Origin: Pyronema omphalodes
Lineage: Eukaryota; Ascomycota; Pezizomycetes; Pezizales; Pyronemataceae
Assembly (NCBI GenBank): GCA_024516155.1
Contig: JAJJXM010000036.1
Location: 372,001 to 436,000, forward strand
DNA: 64,000 nt
Direction: 5' to 3'
Positions within the stretch are counted from its first letter, which is position 1, and the number at the start of each line of letters is the position of its first letter. This document shows positions 23,370 through 35,300 of the stretch, in pieces. The notes under the pieces are model-generated. The model was not told where the DNA came from. It saw only the letters and a program-made list of their open reading frames with translations, and did not search any database. A program made the translations under genes and the position numbers.

Positions 23370-25701
23370 TTTGGATAGGTGATGATAATACCAGGTTATA
23401 GTCTGGGTGTTGTAGAACTTTGGCTCGAGGTGTCTGGAGACACAAATATTGGGGCCCAGATATTGGGGGTTGATTAACCCCACAAGGTTTTGCACTCACA
23501 TGCATTCGACCACATCATGGATAGCCAAAAGACATGAATCAGTGTGGCATGAAGCTGGTCAAGAAACAAGGTCAACCTGAATTATCAGGAAGAAAAGGTT
23601 ATTATTGCCGATAAAAATGGGAGAAGGCTATAGTTGTCTTTTTGACGAATATCAGTTCCAGTAACATTTGTAGAAGTATACAAGTATCCCCTCGAACACC
23701 GAGTCAACCTTATACTTCCTACTCTGCACATTCTTAATCATATTGTTTGAGTGCTACAAAAATGTCGAAATTCCGTCAATGTTCCGACTCAACGTCGAAG
23801 CCTACCGATGAACCTTTGAAACTGCTGGTAATGCATAATATTCGGTGCTCGAGACGGCTTGCAGGGCAGTAATTTGGAACTAAAAGTAGGCACTTCAACA
23901 AACTCTATCCGAGCTATTGGAGGAGACACATCGAGTGCAAATCTTCGTGGCCAAATGTCCATGCTAGATATTATCGGCGTTTAAATCCGTAGAGTACCTA
24001 GTGCTCCTGGCTGAGAAGCTGGCACTGATAATGACGATGATTTGTTTATTGGAAGAAATATGGGCGTGGAGGGTATTGGTTTCAGACGACATTTTTGATG
24101 AAAGATAACAGAGAGTAAATGAATTTATCCTAGCTTTTTCCAGGCATTAGCTCTAGATATAAGACATAAGGATTAGGGGCCTCGTTGTTGGCAAAACCCT
24201 CCATCTTCAGTGTGGGGTCTGATAGCTAGGAATAATTCCGGTGGAACATTCCACATTTTGATGGATTGCTTAAGACTAATCTAAAGGCTGTAAACAAACT
24301 ATTTATCCTACATATTCCTCGGTGAGTAAAGTAGTGAGTCATCAAGACCAAACACATACCTCGTCATCCCAACACTAACGTGTTGCCATAACACCATATC
24401 TCTCCATTTATATCTCGCGTCGCAACTTCAGCAATTCTTTTATACCTATAAGATTTTAGCAATCCCAAGACCTTTGCTATATATAAGTATTTCCTGGAAA
24501 ATAATGATCCAGATGCAAGTATCCAATCCAGTAATACTTAAACCCCTACCTTGCTCGACCATTATTCAAGAATACCGAAACTCTGAAATTGTTCTTTACC
24601 AATAACCGCAATCCCTCAAAGTTCAAAGATGCACAACCCCCTCGAAGCTTCTAAAAGGCATTGGTAACATACAAATCTAAAGACTAAGGATTACCCCTAC
24701 ACAGCCTGATATCAACTTCCTTTAATCATGAAGCCCTCCCAATAAATAACAGCGGTGTTTTTGATCGTCATTGGCATATGTGCAGTAAAAATTCTCATGA
24801 TAGTTAGATTGACAAAGAATCCGCACACCAACCACGATATACTCAGTTGTCGTGGCCAAGTATTGGAGGAAAATACGGTGCATAAGGAGCGACTTAACGG
24901 TAGAGAAAGTGAACTGAAGGCAACAACCCTGACGCCGTAAGGTATGTATTGTAGTTCGGGAAGAATTGGCAATGACTCGAAACGGCATGCGACCTGCGGG
25001 GAGGAATTGAATGAAAATATGAATAGAGATTTTTGATCTGTGGGCTTTGGGTTCATAATGCAGTTTTTCGTTTTGTAGGTGTTCGTGATGTTCTCTTATA
25101 GGTGCTAGATAACGCTGGGGAGTATGATGCCCGGAATTAGAGGAATCGGAGGAAATCACCGGAGAAGGAGGTAGGCCTATCGATATAAGGTTAGCTATTG
25201 GAGAGTGAAGATTCTTGGTGATATATGTGGTGGGAGAGGTATAGGCGGAGTTCTGTTCAACCAACCTGTGCCCATGGATGGAAACATCAACTCAAATACC
25301 TAAATTAACAGTCTCACTCCTATAGATGATACCCAGGAGAAATAACCCAACAAGTCAGGCAAATGCTGAACTCACCGCTTCATTCCTATATTCCTCGCCA
25401 AAACGCGAAGAAGCATCTACTGGCTCAACCAGCGGGGAGTGTCCAGTATTCGGATCACGGAAGCGACTGACGGAGCTCCCAGCTATAGCTTTCAGCACGC
25501 AGCTTTCGTCGCCGTGTCTCCCAATACCGCTCTCAAACCCAACCGCATTGCCAACGAAAGCCGTGCAGAACCCCAGGTATTCCACGACTCCCCCATATAC
25601 CATAACTCACCAACCGAACATTAATATTTCCCCACAGTGTATCCATCCAACCGGTCCTACCCACACCCCAATCCGCATCTACACCGCCGCAACCCACCAC
25701 C
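23370..25701. other. Intergenic between divergent genes
   Basis: No gene firmly supported. Protein-like minus-strand frames at 24712-25264 lack an ATG that ties them together. The stretch just before 25702 is open on the plus strand but is probably leader for the small gene there. Confidence 0.4.
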
Positions 25702-26004
25702 ATGGCCTCCGCCGCCTCGATGCCCGACACCGCCACCTTGAGCGATGTAACCGACACACTCATCAACAAGCTCAAGCCGACCATCAAAGGCATTGCAGAA
25801 AGTCGTGCAGTTACCTACGCGGCCAACTGGGTTGAAAGCACTATTTCCGGGGAGAATCTCGATGCGGTTAAGAACATGGTTACGGAGAATTTGGTTCCGG
25901 ATGTTGAAACGGTTAAGAATTTCGTTCCCAATGCTTATGGTTATGTCAAGAACCTTATCTGGGGCGGTGAGAAACAGGGGAAAGGTGGTGTCAAGATTGA
26001 TTAG
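25702..26004 (+). CDS. Small hypothetical protein, 100 aa
   Basis: A single exon with an excellent start context (CACCACCATGG). The protein is soluble with no signal peptide. It looks mainly helical, with repeating amphipathic segments (VTDTLINKLKP, ENLDAVKNMVTENLVPDVETV, FVPNAYGYVKNLIWGG) and a lysine/glycine-rich end. The spacing recalls the amphipathic segments of perilipin/CAP20-like lipid-droplet proteins, but it is shorter than those and the link is only a guess. Upstream DNA is open in the same frame for a short distance but has no better ATG. Confidence 0.65.
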   Translation: MASAASMPDTATLSDVTDTLINKLKPTIKGIAESRAVTYAANWVESTISGENLDAVKNMVTENLVPDVETVKNFVPNAYGYVKNLIWGGEKQGKGGVKID

Positions 26005-27341
26005 GCTTGGTCATGTGGGGAAGTTTAGAAGGAGAAAATGGCGGAAAATGTTGGAGGAGACCTCGGGTTTAAACACGGGGGTTTTGGATGAGTTACGATT
26101 ACTGATGTTGGGCTTTTCTGTGGGTTTGGTGGGATGCGCTTTCTTGGTGGTGTCTAATGATATGGAAAGGTTCTTGATAGCTGTAATTTGATAATGACAA
26201 TACTTCCTCCACAAGACTCAACTAGACTTCATCGTGATACATAATTCTATATACTGCGTCTTACAATCATATACACATCGAGTACCAAAATCCCCAGCTT
26301 AAAACCATCCTATCCTTTCCCGTATCATCATAAACCTCAAATCTCCTAGACTTTACCAACCCCAGCTCAGCACAACCAAAGAACTTTTCCAACCTCCCTC
26401 CAATCAATACATATCCCACCCACCATCACCACCGCATTCTACATAACCCACAATTTCAGAACACAAAATACCCCCCCTTAAAATCCCCTCTTCAAACCCT
26501 TCCGCACAACCCCCCGCAACCGTCTTCAAAATCAACCATAAATCGACCCCTTATTCCAAACCTCCCACCAACCGCTTAATCCCCAATAACCAAACCACAC
26601 CCAAACCCCATAGCAGAAATACTCCATCCCAAGCATAAACCCGTAGCCTAAACTCACCTTATAGAAACGTGCTTTAATATCATCGGTATATATATTCATA
26701 CCGTTGAATCATTATTGTAAGGAAGGAGATGAGTATACACACCCTGCCGCGTTTTAGGTGTGGGAACTTAACAGATGTCATGGAGAATAATGGCGTGTCG
26801 AAAGAATCAATGGTAAAAAGTAGATTCTACAGTCGGTATTTACTTCATCGATGATCGGTCCCGTAGCGAGAGGTAATAGGGTGAGAGTCGAGACACTATA
26901 GTACAGCTCCTGCCACTATATCTTCGACCTCTGGTATATGTAGGACTTCATAATTCGTAAACGCGCACATAGGACATCCGAAGAAGTATCACGTAACCAC
27001 ACATAATTATTTGGGGGCTAAAAGTCTACAATTCTACACAAACTACCTGGAAATCCCATCCCAATCTTCTGAACAAAAGCCGTCGTACAGCGCGTAATAC
27101 ATATAATCACACAGAAAAACAAAAAAATATCTTATACAACACTCGCCAGTTTACGTAAAAGACACTGATAGTCAAAGAATATGCACGCCTACGAAACCCA
27201 TCAAAAGAATACTGTTGAACATGTAATAAGTTTACACTCTGCAAAACAAAACACTACGACATCTGATCTCAATTCGTATTTAACATTATTTTCCCCGTGA
27301 TTCCCCCTTTTTTTTTTTCGACACCTCACATCACAAACCTC
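26005..27341. other. Intergenic between convergent genes
   Basis: No gene seen. It contains C/A-rich DNA at about 26330-26640 and AT-rich DNA further on, and probably includes the 3' UTRs of the two flanking genes. Confidence 0.4.
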
Positions 27342-30300
27342 TTAACGACGCCCGCTCTTCTTTCCCTTTCCAGCAACAACCTTGAAAGAGCTGCTAGTCT
27401 CGGGAAGAGGAGCAGGAGAAGCAGTAGTGGGTCTGCTCTTAGCAACCTCATTCCATCCACCGGAGCTGCGGGCGGCAGTTCCAGCCTCGATGACAATACC
27501 GCTGCTGGCTGCGTTTCTACGCTTAATGTACTCCTCAGCCCAACGACGTCCATCCATAACAGTGGAAACTGCGTAAATGGTGTCTGCGATAATCTCAACA
27601 TCAGGAGGGAAGTTGGAAAGGTTCTCGATGACAGATTCGGCTGTTGTTGTATTAGCTTGCTTCCTTAAAATTGATTTCGTGGATATATAAACTTACCAGA
27701 AACACCAGCACCCAAGCCGACCATAGATCCACGGCACCACTTCAAGAACTCCTCCTGAGCAGAGGAAGTCGGGGGCTTGGCAGTGGAAGGAGGGGAAGGA
27801 CGCTTAATGGTAGGGGTGGCAGTGAAAGATCCAATGGAGGATGTGGTGGGACGAGTAGCCTGAGCAGGGCCGGTAGGAACAGCAGCAGGCGTAGTTGGGG
27901 TAGCAGGGGCGCCCTTAACTTTGCCACTGGGTCCAACGGTAGTCCAAGCGCTGCTACCAGACATGGCAGAAGCAGAAGAGTTAGCCGCCTTGGATGCAAG
28001 GTCTGCATATCTCTTTCCATTGCTGGAGCTGACTGGAGAGGGAGTGTTCAAAAGAGCCTGGGAAGCAGCTTGAGCAGCAGCCTTGGCCTTGCGAGCTTCC
28101 TCCTCCTTCTGGATCTGACGGAGAGTCTTCTGTCCAGAAGAAACAGCAGGAGCCTTAGCTAGAGGCTTGTTCCACGCACTAGCTCCTCCAGGAGTGGTGG
28201 AAGGAGAAGTGGCAGCCCAGGTAGCGGTGCTAGGGAGACCGGGTGCAGGTGGGGGAGGCTGGTTGGACAACTGCTGGGCGAGCATCTCACGGCGAGCCTT
28301 CTCCTCGGCAGCCTCACGAGCAGCAGCCTGCTTAGCCTCGAGCTCCTGGATCTCCTTGAGCGAAGGAGTCTTGTGGTGGTTCTCGGCCTCTTTGGCCCAG
28401 GGAGCAATGGAAGGTGCGCTGGGTGCCTCAACAGGGCTACGAGCCATAGAAGATGTAGGAGAAGTCTCTCTGGCAGGTGGGGGAGGGAAAGGCTGAACCA
28501 AAGGAGCAGGTCCGGGCTGAGCCTGAACTCCGCCCCAGGCGGGCTGAGAAGTGGGCTTCGCAGCAGGAGTAGAAGGCTTAGGAGTGGAAGGTTTAGGAGC
28601 GGGCTGCTCAACGACGGGAGCAGGAGTAGGAGTCTTGGCCTTAGGAACGGGGGCGGGCTCGGGCTCAGGTTGAGCCTCAACGACGGGCTCCTCTTCAACA
28701 ACGGGCTCCTCCGCCTTTTCAGGCTCCTCGGGCTTCTCTTCTTGCTGGACCTGCTGCTGAAGTTGGGCAACAACCTGCTGTGCCTGCTCCTGTGCCTCCT
28801 GGAGCTGCTTCTCGACATGTTGAGTCTGTTGGGCCTGGTAAGTCTTCTGAAGCTGCTGCTGACGCTGCTGCTCAGAGAACTTCTGCTGCTGCATCAACGA
28901 TGCCTGGTCCTGGGGTTGCTGCTGGGGAACCTGGGTCTGAAATTGCTGTTGAAACCCAAGCTGTCCGCCAACGTCCAAATTTCCAACACCACCAGCCGCG
29001 GCACCGGCCTGTCTCAAGAGCGCACCAGGCTCAAAAGCATTTTGTCCACCGACGATAGAAGAAGCGGAAGCTGGGATGATGGGAGGGGCAAAGTTAGCCG
29101 GGCTGTTGAGAGAACCGAAGCTAGGCTGGCTGTGGAGGCTGTGGGTCGAAGGAGTGTGGTGCAATTGGTGAGTGGCGGCAACCTGCTTGGCAATCATCTG
29201 TTGCTGAAGGAGGAATTCGCGCTGCTTGGCCATGATGTACTGCTCCTCCTGCTTACGGCGTTCGAGGGCATTCTGCTGCTCGGCAGTCAGAGTCGTACCG
29301 AAGGTCGGGAAAGCTCCAGCAAATGGCGGCTGGACGCTTCCGGGAGTTTGAACAGCGGGTTGAACACCTGGCGTTTCGTTGAGCCATGATCCTGGCCAAT
29401 TAGCAGCAGCGTTGGTGGACATACCAGAAGACGAGCCTGGAAGAGGAACCAAGAACGGCTCCCGCGTGTTACCAATTTTACGGACAAGATTTCCAAGGGG
29501 TTCGAATTCGATATCTTCTTGTCTTTTGACTGCAAGCTCAGTAGTGAAAAATCCGGCGCGGTACCAATCGTGCATTTCAAGACCATTGAAAGGACCCTGG
29601 ACAACTCCAGAAGGATCACGGTACACCCATTGAATCTTGTCGGGCATTACCATGACGTGCTGCTGATTGAGAGAAGGCAAAGCTCCGGGGGGTCTCAAAG
29701 CACCTGGGCCGAGTGGAGACTCCTGCTGGGGCTGATGAGCAGGCGTTTGAAGTCCAAGCTCTTCTCTTTCGCGGAATACAGAGTTCTCCTGGATGGCGGC
29801 GGATCCTGCAAGATTGTTGAGGCTACGGTGAGCTGGAAATCCAAAGAGGTCGTTAACATCTCCACGCTCCCTCATAGGACTGTCGTTAATGCTTCCAAAT
29901 CCTCTGCGGCTGCTGAAGAAACGTGAATCATTGCTGAAAGCATCGGCTGGCTCAAAGACAGTAGGTCCGTCATCTTGGTGCTGCTGATTATCAGAAAAGA
30001 GCGTCAATCTGCTGGCCCTGCTGGCGGAACCAAAGTGACCAGAGCCACCAAGCCCACCAACACCTCCCAAACCGCCAGACAACAAATGATTGCCTCCCAT
30101 AGCTCCGGGGGCCAAGTCGCCCAATCCATTACCTGCAAAGAAAGAGGAACCAACACCGGATGAGCCGATACCACCGGGAGTACTAGTTCCCTGTCCGCTG
30201 CCCCAAACTCCGGGTCCAGAAAGGCCGCCGAAAGCAAGCCCTCCACCAACGCTGCCGAGACCAGCTGTGGAGCTTCTGCCACTACGGTCACTACCCGGGG

Positions 30301-32331
30301 CTCCAACATTTTGGTGTTCTCCGCGTCTCATGGCGGCAATAACGCTTCCCAAGCCTCCACTTTCGTTATGGTCGTTGATATCGTCGTCTACTTTCTCGGG
30401 TGGGGGGCTCGTGAATGGGTTGGTCTCCGCAGGGCTCAAAGGCTCATGGTCACCGGCCAAGGCGTTACCAATGCTACCCTCCCTAGAGCGTCTCAAAGGA
30501 ACTTGTCCCTGTTGGTTAAAAGTCAAGTTTTGCAACTGCTGATGAAGACCCGTCATTCCGTGGTTTCCCATGCCGCCGAGTCCCTCGCGAGATGCGAACG
30601 ATGAGAATCCCAACTCACGTTGCTTGGTGGGTGTACCAAGGGAGCTACCAGTACGGGCGTTACTAGTGGAAATACTAATACCAGCTCCGGGACCAAAGGG
30701 GGAGTTCTTCATTCTCTGAGAGTCGAGTAGACCGGGAGTAGGGAGAGGCGAATTGCGGTCATCATGGGTTGAATGGTGATCCTCAGCTCCTCCGAGTCCA
30801 AAGGGGTCGGTATCGGAGGTCATGGGGCGCTCGCGTTCCTCCTCGTAGTTCTCCGCGGCAGATTGAGGTGGCGATTCTTCCTCGGGGCGTTCATTTACAT
30901 CTTGCTTAGGCGGGGCAGAAACGGAGTTGCTCTTAGCCTTAGCCTTATCACCAGCCTGTAGTGCAAATCCGCCCATAGGCCCACCGCCAAAGGCACCACC
31001 CCCGAAAGTACCCATGGGAGAGTTGAGAGCAGTGCTACCAGCAGAAGCTCCCCAAGTTGCGGCACTGCTCCCCCTACGGAACAGTCCGGCATTTCTTCCA
31101 ATGGTACCGCCAGAGCTAGAGCCCTCCTCCTTGTCCTTATTTTCTTCGTCTGCATTTGCGGTGGTGCTTCCCCAACGGCCATAGAAGGCACGCTCTCGGC
31201 TGGGACTACCTCCGTCATCACCGTCGCGAAGATCAGTTCGACGCCGAGTAATCTGGGGAGGGGTACTGGTGGCGAAGGGATTACCGCCAATACCGGCATC
31301 GGAGGGTTCTCTGCGACGGGTAGCGGGGCGGCTGGTTCCGGGGGTTATACCGGTTCCAGGAGCATTAGGCCGTTTTGATGGCGGGGTACCGTGATTGTTG
31401 GCAGCTCCTTGGTTGTTGGTAAGGGTCTTATGGGGAGAATTGACGTTTCCGGAGAACAACTGAAGATGTTACATCAGCAAACAATGCCTTGTCGTAGGAG
31501 GTCCTCGTAAAAAACAAGGCCAGTAGTGAGGGGCACCTCTTGATCCGCTTCAGTCAATGGCTCTAAAGCGAGCGGTTTCAATCCGCCTTCTTTCTCCCAA
31601 CAAAGTTCAACACCGTTTGTGGGGTCATCCCCGCCTCTACCCCACCCTGCATTAGCAGACCCCGATCCCTCGAAGTCTGTATCCAGTAGGTCTACAAGCT
31701 GGCTGCCGAGTTGACCCGCTGCTTCCTGCATCCGACGGATATCCAAGAGTTCGTCCTTGCCGTATGAGCTTTTATCAACCGCTGCCTGACGATTATAATG
31801 GTGTGGGGGATGATAAACGTTAGATGCAGACGACGGTAGAGAGCTGTTGATAGGGTGTGTGAGAGTAGTCGAGAGAGAAGGGCGACGAGTAGTAGAGTTA
31901 GAAGTAGCTCCATTGACACGCCGAGACCTAAGGGTTCAAAGCATGGTCAAGTTAGCCATGTTGTGCTATGGATGAAGCTCTCGCGGAGGAGAGCCGCGGA
32001 AAAGATTCGCGAAGGAGCATTCAATTAGACATCACGACACTAGCATCGGATGAGCATCACCCCCACACACGTGGAAGTAATCAATACATTGTGATATAGT
32101 GGGGAACATTTATTGCAGACGGTTGTCACGCGACGGATATCGAAGACGTGAACCAATCGTCTCGGATTGAAGATAGATAGGGTAATAGAAGCATCAGAGC
32201 ACAACTCACCAATCCCCGCCGATCGAAACCCCACCACCGGCTGCTGCTGAATTGCCAACATGATTGCTGGTCCCGGTGTCCTTCCCGGCAGCGGCGGAAG
32301 AGAAAGAGGTGTTGAAGTGAGAAGCCGACAT
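27342..32331 (-). CDS. GYF-domain protein (Smy2/Syh1/GIGYF family), 1524 aa
   Basis: Four exons: 32331-32210, 31927-31537, 31459-27697 and 27640-27342, with introns of 282, 77 and 56 nt, closing to 1525 codons. The N-terminus (SASHFNTSFSSAAAGKD) matches the opening typical of fungal GYF proteins. The GYF domain is at about residues 780-842 (IQWVYRDPSGVVQGPFNG, then MHDWYRAGFF), with the W..Y.DP.G..QGPF signature that binds proline-rich peptides. Flanks are disordered Gly/Ser/Pro-rich sequence. A Gln/Glu coiled-coil-like region spans about 900-1090, then a Pro/Ala-rich stretch. The C-terminal helical tail contains EFLKWCRGSM and DGRRWAEEYIKRR. Yeast Smy2/Syh1 and animal GIGYF proteins couple mRNA repression and decay to ribosome or RNP partners. 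A cytoplasmic RNP adaptor is the likely role. Confidence 0.9.
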
Positions 32332-35300
32332 TTTGTATTGGTGTGTTGTGTTCGACGTGTGACGAAACGGTAATGAGATGGATGGAACAAGTGGAAGCAA
32401 CGAGGCTTTCAACTGTAAAGGCTGGTCTTAGTAAAGGGTTGAAGGGATATTTTCTCGCTCGGGTTGCGGAAAGCTAGATTCTGGACACGTTGGAAGCACG
32501 TACGATCGATGAGTGAAGGAGGCGAAGAGAAGTCGAGGTTGAGGCTGAATACGAAGTCTTACTGCTGGCGCTCTGCTTGTTTCGATGGCGGAAGGCAAGA
32601 GGGGTCTAGGAAAAACTGAGTGGACACAAAAACTGTTCCAGTGACGGGGGTGCTTAGTCATGGCCAATAAGAGCCCTCGAAATTTCTGGGCTATGACCGA
32701 ATCAGTGCGCCTTTAACCGTAAGTGCAATAGTGGCTTGTTTGCATCCGTGAACCAACAGACAGTTGCTGACTCCCCAGCATGGGAGCACCGTCACTGGAC
32801 CGAATTGCCTTGGTCGTCATATTTTATCATCCAACAGAGCCTCTTTGCACATCAACTGAGTTATCCAATCTTAAAACAGGCAAATCTGCGACAAATGGGC
32901 ATATTATTGACACTGTGAAAAATTACACAACAGACAGCATCACATGACGACACGCCAATTTCCAGGTGTTTGCCCTATTTGTTTGCTGGCTTCGGCGCGT
33001 TTCGCAGTCCCGCTGCAACTCGGCATCATCACACATACGTCGCGCCCTCGTATTTTCCACGGCTGTACTTCCGGACACATATGCATTGCGGGGTGCACTT
33101 CGGCTGTCAGCTGTCGATGAAGCGAGCTCACGCCGCTTCGTGGCTGGATTGGCAAAAGCTAACGGTTTTCTTTTACAGCCTGGACACGTTTTTCTACAAC
33201 GCCCGTGCTGAGGCGAGATTTTTATTGGATGTGGATGTCACAGAGATGGGTTGATTATTGCTTATCTCACATTGAAGTGCAAACACACACATCCCTAGGC
33301 ATAGGTATACATAACCTTAAAGTGACGTCTTGAAACCTTCGTTACGACAGGTCGAAATCTCACTCTGATCACTGATCACTGATCACGTCTTCCACTCCAC
33401 GGACTGCCGTCCGATTCTCGAACCTTCCCGAAGAAGCCTCCCGCTAAGTATTCCCCGGAAACCAACCGAGCCGCTCGTCCGCCATTCCTCTCCCCGCAAT
33501 CCCGAGCTCGGTAGGAGAAACAAAAGATTACGGTGACAGAATGCAAACCCGGATCACAGTGGTGTCGGTACGAGGTTGGTTGGTGAGAGATGAGTATTTC
33601 AGTACCGTATGGAGTCAACCGATGACCGCACGAGCGGGCTACCCCAGGTCTTGACCAAAAGTGTGGGGATCGTCACTCGCTCATATGGAGCCTCGCCGCA
33701 CAATCGGATTCTGTTTGTGTAGTTAGAGTAGTCGAGACCTCTCTAGATTGGAAGCAGACGAATTTATCCTGAGATCACCCCAGATCATCTGATGACAGGA
33801 AAGGATCGTTTGTTCATCCGGTCCAAAGGTTGTCTCAGGATTGACCCTTACATACAGAGTCGAGGCCTCTGTAGGACGGAATTAAGTATTTCCATTCCGA
33901 CCCCTCATCTGTCATCTGATGTGATAGTCCTGACGGAATTGCCCTCGCCGGAAGATGTCTAACACTTGTTTGTGTGTGTGTGTGCAAAAAGTCGAGACCT
34001 TCTATGACGATGATGGATCATCACTCGTGCCCAAGGCAAGCAAAAGTGAACTTTTTGCACACTTTCGAAACTTCATCCTTAGAGTGAGAGCAAATATTTC
34101 GCTATTAATTGTCTCTTCTAACGTCTGATGGTTGTATGAGGGCGTTGATTCGTCGTCAAACGGCAGCAGACCTTTTCTGAGTCAAAGTAAGCACTTTATT
34201 CTAACGTTGTTGGCCATCATGTGATAGCTATGGAGAGTTGTTAATTCGTTGCTGCACAGTGTAAGCTTTCGGATCCCCGTGACGGACCAGCGATGTGTTG
34301 TCGAAGATCCAAAAACGCTCGAAAAGAGGAAACGCAGTCGGTTCTCTGATCTTTATTGGAGCCATAAATATATGTTGGTAAGGAATGGATTGTTAAGCAT
34401 TCCAAGCATTCCAAGCATTCCAAATAAGCTCCCTGTATAAAGTCCGTAGTCTCGGCGTCGACCTTGCGTGTGATCAACTATGACCCATAGCGGAGGATCT
34501 TGGTGTGGGGATCCACAAAGGTGTCAAAACAACAATTCTCCAAGACTGATTGGAACCGTGAAAATTTTTCTCTCGTTGGATGCAAAAAAAAGTGTCTCAA
34601 TATTATGAGTAAAATAAGGTAAGCATTTTAATAACGGACTCGCCGACTGACCGTCCTCATGATCGAGCGTCATGGTGTGTCATCGAACTAATAATCGAAT
34701 GGCGGGGTACTCTAAACTCTCGGCATGCCGTAGTATCATTTCGGCGGCTGCGGCGGCTGCTGAATTTGAAACGTCCTATCAGACGGTATGGCCATATGTA
34801 TCTGTACGCGGCATGCCGTTCACATGCCTTTTCCCTGTTGCCTTTTCGTCCGAAAGCAAACCTCGGCGAATCGCTTGGATGACTACCATGCGTGATGCAA
34901 CGGGCCGTCCGTCTACCGATAATCCTTATCGGGGGCTTCGACTCTTCGAGTCGGGCAACTTCGGGATTGTCGGGAGGATGTCAAAGCTCAACCTTCCTTG
35001 TCCTGTCAGACTTCCTTCGTTAAACTCGCCAGGAGAACCCCGATGATTCCCCGGTGAGAACCTGGAGAATATTTGATTCGTCAGCAGATCTGCTAGGTTT
35101 ATATTAATTAGCGGTTCATTGATGATCTAAATATTGCTAAACCTTAGAAGGATATGGCTAAACTTTAATGGGTTGGCTTGGAGTAGATTACAGCACCATA
35201 CCATAGAGCCTTTCCACGTTGCTGGAGGATCCCACTGGGGTTTCCTTGGGTTCGTTCACTTTGGATTTCTCGGGATCTTCATCATCCCGAGTGTTCCAGT

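Noticed and set aside
24712..25264. Minus-strand frames of 114 and 180 codons with membrane-like segments
   Set aside because: No ATG and splice combination joins them convincingly, no domain is recognised, and the longest depends on a non-ATG start.
28159..28818. 219-codon Arg/Leu/Ser-rich frame
   Set aside because: Shadow of the GYF-domain gene in another frame of the same strand.
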